Shown here: piece by piece, positions 12,101 to 22,327 of the stretch
Numbering within the stretch: position 1 is the stretch's first letter
Layout: every line of letters starts with the position of its first letter
NCBI RefSeq assembly: GCF_921293095.1
Contig: NW_025791658.1
Location: 1,612,001 to 1,676,000, forward strand
Source: Ischnura elegans
Taxonomy: Eukaryota; Arthropoda; Insecta; Odonata; Coenagrionidae
Length of the DNA: 64,000 nucleotides
Reading direction: 5' to 3'
Made by a program: the position numbers and the translations under genes
The notes under the pieces: generated by a model
The model's database searches: none
Told to the model about the DNA's origin: nothing
What the model saw: the letters and a program-made list of their open reading frames with translations, nothing else

Positions 12101-12422
12101 CTTTCTCTCCAAAAGTTGCACTATCATGTACGATTTCACACTTTTGATGAACCACAGTTGGAAGCGCTGATTTTTTTAGCTACATACGCCGGCGTAACTA
12201 GTTTTGTTGACAAATATTTCGCCATAGTTTGTATAAACGAATGCCTTTCGCTCCTGGGGACCGACCCGGGGTTCGTAAATTCGAAACATTTCGTAAAATC
12301 GAAACTTCGCATAATCGAATAGCACCATGTATTTACCATAGGCTTTTTGCCGGGACGGCACTATCACTTCGTATAATCGAAAACTTCGTAAAATCCTGCT
12401 TCGTATAATCAAGAATTTACTG
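9179..12422. mobile_element. Element I, 3.2 kb Tigger-like transposon, decayed
   Basis: The ends are CAGTAAACTCTTGATTTTAC at 9179 and, as the complement of the right end, CAGTAAATTCTTGATTATAC, flanked by TA on both sides (9177-9178, 12423-12424). Subterminal regions repeat TTCGTAAAATCGAAA-type motifs. On the minus strand, 11046-11340 keeps the C-terminal part of a Tigger transposase (separate entry). The rest of the transposase is not recognisable, so the element is dead. An internal inverted repeat of about 45 bp per arm lies at 11533-11650. Confidence 0.75.
11046..11340 (-). pseudogene. Tigger transposase C-terminal remnant
   Basis: The minus-strand translation reads through a region resembling the end of Tigger/CENP-B-like transposases: an acidic segment with ALDDDLRACDNGTP, a serine/aspartate cluster SSDDEEA, then the final helix EVHAALQTLRYFDLANE. 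This order is characteristic of pogo/Tigger C-termini. A stop interrupts it near 11310, and no catalytic DDE core is found upstream on this strand. It lies inside element I and has the length expected of only the last quarter of such a protein. Confidence 0.62.
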
Positions 12423-12736
12423 TAATAGCGTCTGAAGATGATTTTTGAAAAAGCAGGCCCTTAGTGTAATGGAAATTACTCGGCAAGACAGATGTTGACT
12501 ATTTACCAGGTATTGTCCTTCAAAACTGCACTTTTCCCTACGTTTGATAAACGAGTACTATATGCAGTATAAATGCCGAGGTATGCCCACTCGTAGCAGC
12601 AAATTCAGCGCACCCTCCGGAGCAAAAAACCCCGCGCGATCTTTTCCATGTTCACATCTGAGGTACCTACCGACGTGACGGCGCGATGCTTATGAGTAAG
12701 AAACGCAAACAGGAGCATTTTAAAAATACGTCACTA

Positions 12737-13033
12737 AGTGATTATTAAGACATGTTTCCCTGAGCTCTGCGCCTCATGCATGCATTGGTAATCTCAGACG
12801 ATGTAAAACCCCTATCTACTCGTATAGAAACTAGGTCCCTGTGACGTCACGTGGAGTGGCATCGCATGGGCGCCAATCTGGCCCTTTTCATATGAGGATA
12901 AAAATGGACCATTGCCATGTTTCTAAACCGGTATTTCTAAAACCAAATAATTTGTATGTTATGAATTAACTTATGTTGGGTATCGAATCTCAACCAATGC
13001 CTTTCTTTTTCTTTGATGAAGGAAACTACCCTA
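12737..13033 (-). mobile_element. MITE family A, copy 4 (partial, inverted)
   Basis: An inverted copy that keeps the family's left half, ending GGAAACTACCCTA at 13033 and truncated near 12737. It retains the overlapping TGACGTCACGTG palindromes at 12842-12853. Confidence 0.85.
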
Positions 13034-14091
13034 TTAAATCTCTGTCCACTTCTGGTAGTTCTTTGAAATAAAAAGTTTGGGCTGTGTTTTTGTAGCTCTT
13101 TTTGTGAAATTCAGATCTGAGTTATTTGCCAACACTGCACAATGCTATCTCTGACATGGCAAGAAGGAACTCAATGCGAATGAGATGTTAAAATGGAAGC
13201 CTGGCTATCAGTCACACTAACACGAGCTACTTAGTCTGAAATTCAACCAGGATATCACTAAGGCAGCACCATATGAATGAGAAATTAATTAACTTCACTT
13301 AGAATGAAATTGGAGAAAACTTTCTGATGGCTCTCTTCTGCCTTTACATTTTATACCATACTCTTCAGTACCCATTACCCATGGAAGAGATAGCTTAATA
13401 GGAATAGTCCTTAAAGCACAAAATTAGCAGTACGTTGGGAAGTACATTCACATGATTGCTTATGTGTTTCCTAATCTAAGTGTCAGTAGCATACGCTATA
13501 GTGAGGTAATGCATGCTCCAATATTGTTTAATCATGAGTATAAGCTTATATCCCCTCTTAATTGTGTGATTTCTAGTATTTTTTTTTACTGAAAGGAACG
13601 TCGGACTCATGATTTTTTTTCGTCAGGATCTTTGCTCATACATTAATAATTACTTTAAACTGAACCCTGAGTCTGTATTCACATGGCCTTTCCCTGTGGA
13701 TGCTGACAATGAAAATTTATACAAGCGAGATTTTTTTGTAAACTTTATTTTTTTTTGTAGCTGAATTACTTCATGCAGTGAATATTAAATGATAATTGTA
13801 GGATCACTATGGACCACTTAGGTTTAGGAAAAAATATCATGGCTTTTGATCTCACAGGAATGGAGTTATGGATGAAAATAAAAATCACCATAGGTTGCAC
13901 ATTGTGGCACTGTAGGGGTCACGCCCAAATTTCAATTGCTCATATTTAATTAACAATTGACAATTGGAGGCTAAAATTGTACACAATTTCTAATTATACC
14001 AGAATGTATGATCATGGCAAGATTCATGAAAATCTGAGTCGGTGGGTATCATGGCCTGGTTGATTTGAATGGGAATGACCCTATGAGTAAT
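13034..14091. other. Intronic sequence, nothing recognised
   Basis: AT-rich DNA with no significant ORF, splice-flanked exon or repeat end that I can support. Confidence 0.5.
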
Positions 14092-14523
14092 TAGGAGTTT
14101 TACATCGTCTGAGATTACCAATGCGTGCATGAGGCACAGAGCTCAGGGAAACATCTCTTAATAATCACATATTAAAACTGCCTATGGTCAGAAAGTTTCC
14201 TTCATTTCATAAGGTATTAATAATCCTTATCAAACGAAGCCAAGTGAGACCTGCTATCAGGGTATTCTGCTACCTGCTAGCAGCCTGCATCGCAGCGGCG
14301 CACACATCCTCGCCCCAAGGTCACCTCACTTTGCGGCAGGGGGAACCATAATGACGTCACACGGGCTTTTCCCAGCATTCATACTTAGCCGTCGCACACT
14401 TGAAAATTTTCTCTTTTCATTTTATTTCAAAAATAGATGTAGTCATTTAAAAGCGTGAAATGCGTACTCCATGAGAAATAATCTTTTGATTCAGGCAATA
14501 AAAAATAATAGGAAACCACCCTA
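14092..14523 (+). mobile_element. MITE family A, copy 5 (right part)
   Basis: This copy starts inside the family at TAGGAGTTTTACATCGTC and runs to the right terminus AGGAAACCACCCTA. It ends only 56 bp before the acceptor of gene 1 exon 4, so it forms the 3' end of that intron. Confidence 0.85.
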
Positions 14524-14579
14524 TTTTGCCCAAAAGTTTGTTTTATTGTGATTTCTCAATAGAGTGCCACCTTTTTCAG

Positions 14580-14756
14580 TTGACCTCTGAACCTGAGATC
14601 GCTTCTGCATCGGTGCCATTAGCCAGCATTACCAATGTTCCTCGAAGTATATCTTCGCAAGCACCCCTCAGGACTGACCAAAGGTCTCCCAGCGTTGAGG
14701 GGGATTCGGCGACAAGTCAAGCAGCAATGCAAGATCCTCTTGATGTGAGTGAGATG
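14580..14756 (+). CDS. Gene 1 exon 4: Ser/Pro/Thr-rich linker
   Basis: The acceptor is CACCTTTTTCAG at 14579. The exon is open in phase 0 for 59 codons (LTSEPEIASASVP to DVSEM). The peptide is low in hydrophobic residues and rich in Ser, Ala and Pro, as expected for a disordered linker between a ZAD and zinc fingers. Two GTGAGT donors lie 12 nt apart, at 14745 and 14757, and both keep phase 0, so the exon may be 55 or 59 codons. Membership in gene 1 is inferred from strand, phase and composition. Confidence 0.62.
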
Positions 14757-14762
14757 GTGAGT
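14745..14762 (+). promoter_or_regulatory. Tandem 5' splice sites of exon 4
   Basis: GTGAGT occurs at 14745 and again at 14757, separated by 12 nt. Either choice preserves the frame and adds or removes the four residues VSEM. Confidence 0.5.
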
Positions 14763-16115
14763 GTGTCTTTATCTTCTTATGCATGCATTGGTTTTCGCAA
14801 TTTTAATTTCAATACTTGTAGTAATAATACAATATACAGTGCAACCTCGATATAACGACACCCCACGGTGCACTAATAAACACTCGCTATAGCGAATTGT
14901 CACTTTACCGGAGGTGGAGCAAATAATAGCCAATATACCTGTTGCGAACAGATATACAGGAACAGGAGTGGTGCGGCGACAGATAAACATCTATCCGATA
15001 AACGTAAGCATAAATCCAGACAAAAGGCGATGTTTTTTTTGCATCACTAAACTTCCTTATTCAAACAACGACGTAACTATTCAAACAATTTATAAGCGCC
15101 GCACTGAATAAAAATCATGCAAAGCATTGTTTCGTCAATCATTATGCCAATGCACAACCGACGGAGCCATTTTTCTATGCACTTAATTAGTTCCTTTACG
15201 TGATCATTCTATTATTTTGGTATTTTCCACTGAAAATTCAAAAATTAACTGATAAAACTGCGTTGCGGTTATTTAATGCCTGAAATAGTTCCATTGGCGT
15301 ATACAGTAAAACCCCGTATTTGCGTTATCGGAATTTACGTTTTCCCGCAAATTGCAAGTTTTTTTCTGGGTCCCGTCATATTTCCTATCTCTCCAATGTA
15401 AATAGAACCCTGTATTTACGCCGTGTTTTTTTCGTTTTCCCGCCATGTGCATCACGACGTGCCGACTAAAAAAAATTTTTTTGCGTAGTAAAACAATTAC
15501 TCGCGCATATCAGCCCTTAAAACTGTCTTTTGGCTTCCTTTCGCGCATTTTTATTTAAAAATCTAAGACTGAAAGACGTAATGAGAACTATTTTCGGGAA
15601 GAATTTGAATGTGGCGGGACAGAACGCCACTAACGTCGGAAAGTTGAACTACGTCCTCTCGTTTTCTGTCAGCGGCGAAAAGATTCACGATATGAAAGTA
15701 GGTGTATTGAGCAATCGAGCTATGTATTAATTATAATGCAAGAACTCCTGAAGGAATGTTGACAATAATCATGTAGTCGATAATTTGATACGAGAGTTTG
15801 CAAGGGAACCAGACGTGATAAATGCCAGAACTATATAACTTGACCGACATCTGGGATCATTTGCGCTGACTTCATTCAACAGTTGCGTAGCAATTATGGG
15901 TTAATTAAATACTTTTGAAAAACTTATTTAAACTTGAATTATCCCATTCAAATAGCAGTGTATCGCAAACTATTGTAAATTTAAAAAATTATGAAGTCCC
16001 ATGACAGTTTGTACTACGCACTTGATCGCCGAGGAGTATAGGTCAGATACTCGTGTGTTGCCGATCGGCAACTCGAGTTACCCTCAACTCGTACGGGAAA
16101 TAGAATTGATCCGGC

Positions 16116-16380
16116 TTGAAAATGGAAATTCGAGGTGAAAAACGGACATTTTTAATTGACGAGAAAATGAAAATTATAGAGATAGTTGATTCCCACACCG
16201 GAACCCGCATCGATTCAAACGCTGGCGACTCGAATGTTGGGACTTGGCAATCCGTTCGGATTCCCAGTCTCAACATTCAATACCGTGGTGAAAAATCGCG
16301 ATGCCATTGTAAAATATGCAAACCAGTGCGGGCATTTATCAAAAAAGAGAATATATGTGAAGAATTCCAGGTAAGAATAA
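16116..16380 (+). pseudogene. Tigger transposase N-terminal DNA-binding region, frameshifted
   Basis: One frame starts KMEIRGEKRTFLIDEKMKII, which fits the first helix-turn-helix of Tigger/CENP-B proteins. The homology then moves to another frame (about 16250-16374): FPVSTFNTVVKNRDAIVKYA, then KKRIYVKNSR. These are the recognition-helix and linker motifs of the same domain, so at least one frameshift has killed it. The rest of the protein continues at 17205. Confidence 0.72.
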
Positions 16381-16455
16381 ATAGAACGAATTCTAAAAGA
16401 GTAGTTTTTAGGTGCAAGATCATCAAATGTCCCTGCAAATGGTGTCATCTAAAGG

Positions 16456-17146
16456 CCTGTTTACATAGTACATTAACCCGTACAAGTTATTGTCTAAATT
16501 ATGAACACGAAAATGCACCGTGTATTCACCCAACTTGTGCGTATATGCACGAACAGAAAATAGAACCTGTTCAAATTTGGTTCATGCATTCATAGTCGGA
16601 TTTAGGGGATGGGGACGTGCCCCCCCACATGCTTAAAAAAAGAGATAAAATTTGAATACGGTTATCATAGGAGGATATATGGGGGGGTGCACGTGCCCCC
16701 CCAGACTTAAAAATATGCAAGATTTTTAATACGGTCCGGTTATCATTGCGTTCGTTTTGTATAACGTGGTATCATTGTGCCCCCCCCCTCCAGAACAAAA
16801 TCACAGCATTGCTTGTGCCCCCCAGAAAGAAATCCTGGATCCGCCCCTGATGGTCATCATTATGTTCGCTTTGTTTTGTGTATTACTCAAGGAGGCTCAA
16901 TCATTTAATTCAATAAGAATAAATTTGATATAAAAATAAAGAGAATTTTGTAAAGTCTTTGTTATATCTTGTTTTTAATCTCAATTAAGACAAGATATTT
17001 TGCCTGTCAGGCCCTCTAGTGCCCCTCCCAGAAAAAAATCCTGGATCTGCCCCTGTCTACATTCATACATATCCCGTTCCGGTCCACAAAAATCATTCAT
17101 GCAAGCAGAAATTAACTCATACATGTTAATGTATCGTGTAAACAGG
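16456..17146. mobile_element. Element R nested in E, hAT-like MITE
   Basis: The ends CCTGTTTACATAGTACATTAA and, read inward from the right, CCTGTTTACACGATACATTAA are inverted repeats. The 8 bp outside them (TCTAAAGG and ACCAAAGG) match at 6 of 8, which suggests an 8-bp hAT-type duplication. Inside, 16595-17055 is G/C-run-rich and has two termini like GGATCCGCCCCTG, perhaps yet another insertion. The class is inferred from ends only. Confidence 0.55.
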
Positions 17147-17204
17147 ACCAAAGGCCCTTGAGAAAAAAGTATTTCCCCACAAGATTGGGAATCGAAGATT
17201 CCAC

Positions 17205-17450
17205 GGCATCTATAATGGTTGGTTTGGCAGATTCAAAAATAGGTACAGTCTTGTATATAAGATGGTGAGTGGTGAAAGCAAAGATGTTAACATAGAGACA
17301 GCAACTCAGTGGAAAGAATCTGAATATATTAGAGTTCTGGAAGGTTACAGCCCAAAAGATGTTTTCATTGCAGACAAAACAGGATTATTTTTTAATTCTT
17401 GCTGCCAGCAAAAACACTGTGCTTCAGAGGGAAACAGTGTTATGGCATAA
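17205..17450 (+). pseudogene. Tigger transposase second HTH and start of DDE core
   Basis: The translation contains GWFGRFKNRYSLVYKMVSGE, the conserved end of the second CENP-B-type DNA-binding helix bundle. YSPKDVFIADKTGLFFN follows, the first catalytic block of the DDE domain. The usual ADETG is ADKTG here, although the catalytic Asp is kept. The match stops after about 15 more residues, and the right terminus of E follows within 150 bp, so the remaining catalytic core is deleted. Confidence 0.82.
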
Positions 17451-18049
17451 TGCTTAGTGAACAATTAAAAAATTAACATTTTCAAAGCCAGTATATGAAT
17501 AAAAGTGAAAATTCTCTATTTCCCACGATTTGCATTTTCCCGCAATTTACACTTTTTTTCTTGGGTCCCTAGAAAAGTGTAAATAAGGGGTTTTACTGTA
17601 TTTATTGTTTCTGTACGTTAAGCGGCAGTGAAGTGAAATAACGCATTACATTTGTTTCTACAGGCGAAAACGGTGGAAGGTTGTATATCGTTCCCGCCTT
17701 GGAAGACTTTTTCTATCAGATGATGTAATATCTTCATCATCTACGGTAAAAAGTTTGCTAAGCTTGAAAAATGATGTGATTAAAATTGCCGTTGATGAAA
17801 AAAGTTTCTTTTTTAGTGTTACGCTCGCGACGTATTTGAAATAATACACCGAGTTTACCACGGCACTGCAAACGAGAGTTAGTTGTTCTGTGAGTTCTTC
17901 CAGCGGCCACCAGGGGATGCTCGGCTACCCACGTGACAAAATAGAGCGCCAGTACGACTTCGACCACTGACGCGAATAGTTCACCCTTATAAATCCGCAA
18001 CGGAGAATAAATACGTCCATCCGGACAATTCACGCTGAGTATCATTGCT

Positions 18050-18530
18050 TCGCACATCCTACATCATCGCTAAGGCGCACTACCTACCTTTAGAGGCATC
18101 ATTGCAAGAAATACCTCATACTGCAAGGGTTTTGTCGGGGAGTTGGATGTAAAAAAGTTCCGTTTCGTCTATGTTATATGACGCGGGGAATACTTCTAAA
18201 GATACTTATGATCGGAGTCCTTTCTTCCACGACTTCGGGTTTACACCGCAGGCATCACCAGCAATTATGAGGGGAGATAACGCTTTGGTGCTTCGCATTA
18301 GTATAATCAACCTTCCGCACTCTTAAAATTCTCGATTCGCAATCTATCCCTGAAATACTCCGCTTTAGGCTTAGCCCCTTTCTCAGAAGTTCCCGCAGAT
18401 TTGAGTGGGCAAAACCACCCGAACAAAGCTCCTTATAACTTTTCATCGTCTGCATTCCTTGGGCGCCTTTGTTTTTTTTTAATTTTGCAGAGCGAATAGG
18501 AAGATAAATTAATTTCGACATTCTCATATT
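18050..18530 (-). pseudogene. Tigger transposase remnant of element D
   Basis: On the minus strand near 18120-18185 the translation reads YNIDETELFYIQLPDKTLAV, which matches the first DDE catalytic block of Tigger transposases (typically YNADETGLFY). Upstream, around 18200-18500, weaker matches to the DNA-binding linker can be traced through stops and frameshifts. The copy is inactive. It shows that D belongs to the Tigger lineage but is distinct from E. Confidence 0.62.
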
Positions 18531-19007
18531 ACTCCTTTATTTTTATTTTCTCGCTTAGACGTGTTTGGTGTTTTTTTGGTCATGGTGACTGCCATCAAAT
18601 GCCTTCTATTCACGCAACTCACGGACGTGCGGTTATGCTGCCGACTGCTTTCTGCCGCCCGAGGAACAAAAGAAGATGAAGCATTCGCGAATGCTAATGC
18701 CACAATATTTTCACCCAAATTATCTACTTATTTATCGAACGACAGTTTACCACATAAATTTGAGACTGAGCACTCCATTAACTTCATTTCTAACAGATCG
18801 CTAGCAATTACAGAGGTTAAGCAGTCTTGATGAAAGTCTTCCGGCGGTGAAACCCTCGCTATGGCGAGAGCCAACACCAAAAGGGTCTCGTAAAAACGAG
18901 TTTTTCAAGACGCTTATCATAGGGTCAATTGACGGTGCATCGGCTATCTCTCGTTATAGCGGGGGTGTCGCTATAGCCCGTACTCGCTTTAACGAGGTTC
19001 CACTGTA

Positions 19008-19690
19008 CAGTAAAACCTCTATGTAGAGAACCTCTTTACATCATAAACCTCCATACTTCATACCACCCCTATGGTCCCATCACATTTACATGTAAATATA
19101 TAGGCAAACCTCTATGTAGAGAACCTATTTACATCATAAACCTCCATACTTCATGCCAGCCATATGTTCCTGTCAGGTTTATATGTAAATTTATGGGCAA
19201 ACCTCTATGTAGAGAACCTCTTCACATCATAAACCTCCATACTTCATGCCACCCCTACGGTCCCGTCACATTTACATGTAAATATATAGGCAAACCTCTA
19301 TGTAGAGAACCTCTTTACATCATAAACCTCCATACTTCATGCCACTCCTACGGTCCCGTCACATTTACATGTAAATATATAGGTAAACCTCTATGTAGAG
19401 AACCTCTTTACATCATAAACCTCAATACTTCATACCACCCCTATTGTCCCGTCACATTTACATGTAAATATATAGGCAAACCTCTATGTAGAGAACCTCT
19501 TTACATCATAAACCTCCATACTTCATGCCAGCCATGTGTTCCTGTCAGGTTTATATGTAAATTTATGGGCAAACCTCTTTGTAGTGAACCTCTTTGTCTC
19601 GTAAAACCTCCACTTATCATACCAAAGAGACAACCCCGAGACGGCCTAACTACTTCCGCATATCGTACTGTAGCAGTTGTTGGTGATGAC
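19008..19690 (+). repeat. 93-bp tandem array, family C
   Basis: Units start at 19013, 19106, 19199, 19292, 19385, 19478 and 19571: six full copies and one partial, with an exact 93-bp period. Each unit contains AAACCTCTATGTAGAGAACC and ACATTTACATGTAAAT. Units 2 and 6 share a variant (GCCAGCCATRTGTTCCTGTC) absent from the others, which suggests a four-unit higher-order step. Because 93 is divisible by 3, an open frame runs through the array as a 31-residue repeat, but I see no evidence that it is translated. The array abuts the right end of element D, sharing its TA. Confidence 0.88.
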
Positions 19691-20307
19691 ATGGGTGGAT
19701 AGCGAGGCGCTTAGGTCGCACGGGCCATACGGCCCGCGCTTCGACTCTATCCGACGGCTACATTGCTGACTGACCACTGACGAGTGACCAGTGACAGAGT
19801 GAGTCCCTGAGTGCGTCCCTGAGTGCCAATTGCATCTCCTCCGTGCCATTATATAGGGAAGTGGAACCAGGATGTTTTCGTCCAAGAGGAAGGGAAGAGG
19901 TAGGTTAGGCTTTCTTGAAAGTGAAAAGGTGCAAATCCCGAGGCATAGTTTGTCATAGCAGGCAGTTCTGAGAAGTCACACAACAACATATTTATGCATA
20001 TTCTGGAAATGGAAGATTTCCATTTCCAGATCACTAAAATTTCATGAAATATTTGTTTATGTACAACCTAGATTTTGAAGTGGCAGTCATCATCGAAGAT
20101 GAGGTGCCTCATCAAAATCTATGTGGTACGAAAATTAATTTGTGCGTGATTGCAAACTTTTTTGCTTCTCATTATCCTTTGCCATTGAAATAAGGTCAGG
20201 GGAATTAAGAAATTTCTGAATTGAAATCTGGGAAAAGTTGAGGAAAATGAAATGGTGGCGTGTAGTCTATGGAGGGACATGTTGTCCTGACATGGTAATT
20301 GCAATTA

Positions 20308-20520
20308 AAACATTATGTACCGAACCTCTTTACATCATAAACCTCCACATTTCACACAACCCCTACGGTCCCATCAGATTTACATGTAAATTTATAGGCA
20401 AACCTCTTTGTAGTGAACCTCTTTACATCGTAAAACCTCCACTTATCATACCAAGGAGACACCCCCTGAGACAGCCTAACTACCTCCGCAAATCGTACCG
20501 AGACGAATAGATGCCATTTA
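20308..20520 (+). repeat. Family C dispersed copy
   Basis: This repeats the C unit (GAACCTCTTTACATCATAAACC) and continues into a conserved right flank (ACCAAGGAGACACCCCCTGA and AGCCTAACTACCTCCGCAAAT). The same flank is seen at 38870, 44995 and 20820, showing that the array unit and flank form one longer repeat. Confidence 0.75.
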
Positions 20521-20544
20521 CGCAACCGCAATTACAAATATGGA

Positions 20545-20767
20545 ATGAAATTATCAGCAATATGTACCTATTACCATTTTGGTGTACAAGATGGAATTTT
20601 ATATGCTTTAAGGCATTTAACTGAGAATAGTGTGCCAAGTGTAGTAGAAATTATGATCAATGTAGATGGACTTCCCGTGTGTAACAGTTCTTCCAGTCAG
20701 TTCTGGCCAATATTGGGGACATGTGCCAATATTAACTCATGTCAACTGTTCCTAATGGGCTGTCACA
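20545..20767 (+). pseudogene. Fragment of a transposon-associated protein
   Basis: The translation contains VEIMINVDGLPVCNSSSSQF followed by WPILG. A motif of this form (I-x-DGLP ... SSS-Q-WPIL) recurs in uncharacterised ORFs of repetitive elements in arthropods and cnidarians, as far as I recall. The frame is cut at 20768, where a family C copy begins. Only about 75 residues remain; function unknown. Confidence 0.45.
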
Positions 20768-21130
20768 GTAAAACCTCTATATAGTGAACATCTTTATCTC
20801 ATAAAACCTCCACTTATCATACCAAGGAGATACCCCCGAGACAGCCTAACTACCCCCACAAATACTACCAAGACTACTAGTGACCATTAATGCAGCCGCG
20901 ATTACGTACCTGGAATGACATTTTCAGCGATAATTGTTTCACCCTTATTTTTTATCTTATACACCTTTCATATGCTGTAATTTTCATACTTATCATTAGT
21001 TATGGCCATTTTGTTCCATATAAGAGCATACCTTACAGTAAATAATAAAAAAGGCATCCAACTATCCTATTCATTTTAAGTGACTGTTGAATTTAGAGAG
21101 ATCACATCGTTTTCTCTCGAATCATGGTAA
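20768..21130 (+). repeat. Family C dispersed copy
   Basis: Starts CAGTAAAACCTCTATATAGT and is collinear with 38725-39165 over most of its length, including the AT-rich tail (TGTTCCATATAAGAGC and GACTGTTGAATTTAGAGAG). Confidence 0.75.
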
Positions 21131-21276
21131 AAATCATGCGATAGGGCTCGCTTTCTGTAATTATTTATTAATAAATACATGTTCACTAATGCTTGCAAAT
21201 TTGTTTAAACACATAAATATAATGGTTTAATAGAAGTGCCTTTCATTTCCGGAGGATATGGAAAAATGGTGCCTAC

Positions 21277-21450
21277 CTCTGAAACCTCTGTATAATGAAC
21301 CTCCATACATCAAATTGCCCAAATTTTGGTCCCCTCCATCACGATGTAAAGAGGTTTTACTGTGTCTCACATCTCTTTCATTATTTTCAGCATTCTTTGT
21401 CAGAAGGAGGTATGAGTTATTCATCCCTGCAGTAATGAAAGAGTCAGGTC
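21277..21450 (+). repeat. Family C end copy with AGAGGTTTTACTG terminus
   Basis: Contains GAACCTCCATACATCAAATT and GATGTAAAGAGGTTTTACTG, then CAGCATTCTTTGTCAGAAGG. The same order occurs at 23155-23201 plus 26257-26390, where a family A element interrupts it. It therefore preserves the pre-insertion site. Confidence 0.75.
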
Positions 21451-21586
21451 TGTCGATAGGTTATATCTTTCGTTGAAGACAGAAAATGTATTCCGTCTGC
21501 TGTGCTTAGAGTTGATGGCAATTTAAAAAATCCTGTTGTGACAAAATATTCTCTCTGAAACTACATGATCATGTTAAAAATTCATA

Positions 21587-22170
21587 CAGTGGAACCTCGT
21601 TAAAGCGAGTACGGGCTATAGCAACACCCCCGCTATTACGAGAGATAGCCGATGCACCGTCAATTGACCCTATAATAAGCTTGTTAAAAAATTCGTTTTT
21701 ACGAGACCCTTTCGGTGTTGGCTCTCGCCATAGCGAGGGTTTCACCGCCGGAAGACTTTCATAAAGACTCCTTAACCTCTGAAATTGCTAGCGATCTGTT
21801 AGAAATGAAGTTAATGGAGTGCTCAGTCTCAAATTTATGTGGTAAACTGTCGTTCGATAAATATAATGATTGACGAAACAATGCTTTGCATGATTTTTTA
21901 TTCAGTGCGGCGCTTATAAATTGTTTGAATAGTTAGTCGTTATTTGAGTAAGGAAATTTAGTGATGCAAAAAAACATCGCCTTTCGTCTGGATTTATGCT
22001 TACGTTTATCGGATAGATGTTTATCTGTCGCCGCACTACTCCTGTTCCTGTATATCTGTTCGCAACAGGTATATTGGCTATTATTTGCTCCACCTCCGGT
22101 AAAGCGACAATTCGCTATAGCGTGTGTTTATTAGTGCACCGTGGGGTGTCGTTATATCGAGGTTGCACTG
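21587..22170 (-). mobile_element. Element D', short internally deleted D copy
   Basis: The ends are CAGTGGAACCTCGTTAAAGC and (complement of the right end) CAGTGCAACCTCGATATAAC, with TA duplications at 21585-21586 and 22171-22172. The left 275 bp match the complement of 18720-19005 and the right 300 bp match the complement of 14837-15145. The junction near 21865 marks the deletion that turned the transposon into a MITE. Confidence 0.87.
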
Positions 22171-22327
22171 TAATTAATTTTCTCGATTAATCTTGGTTGT
22201 TTGTGTTGGAACAAATTCTTATTTTTGTCTCATATCATGTTCATAAATTTGCCATTGCCTAAAACTTTTACAAGAGCATGCTCCACCATTTTTCTTTCGC
22301 AATGCATGGAACGTGCAGGGTAGAGAA

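Larger units (their letters stand above)
5828..14579. other. Gene 1 intron 3 (8.75 kb, transposon-filled)
   Basis: A long intron that contains a fold-back element, family A copies 2-5, element B copy 1 and element I. Stretches 8243-9178, 12423-12736 and 13034-14091 hold no recognisable gene or element. The region 8880-9120 is GC-richer and open in several frames but shows no protein-family motif. Confidence 0.55.
15304..17598 (+). mobile_element. Element E, Tigger-like transposon nested in D
   Basis: The ends are CAGTAAAACCCCGTATTTGC and (complement of the right end) CAGTAAAACCCCTTATTTAC. TA duplications lie at 15302-15303 and 17599-17600. Subterminal TTTTCCCGCAAATT is repeated near both ends. 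The plus strand carries two transposase blocks, at 16116-16380 and 17205-17450, separated by another insertion (16456-17146). Confidence 0.82.
14837..19005. mobile_element. Element D, long Tigger-like transposon with nested insertion
   Basis: The ends are CAGTGCAACCTCGATATAAC at 14837 and, read inward from the right, CAGTGGAACCTCGTTAAAGC. They are flanked by TA at 14835-14836 and 19006-19007. The terminal 300 bp on each side match the two halves of the 584-bp element at 21587-22170, which is an internally deleted copy. The interior holds element E (15304-17598) and, on the minus strand at 18050-18530, decayed Tigger transposase sequence. Without E the element would be about 1.9 kb. Confidence 0.8.

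Noticed and set aside
19013-19625. CRISPR-like regular repeats
   Set aside because: The 93-bp units are contiguous tandem copies without unique spacers, in a eukaryotic context.
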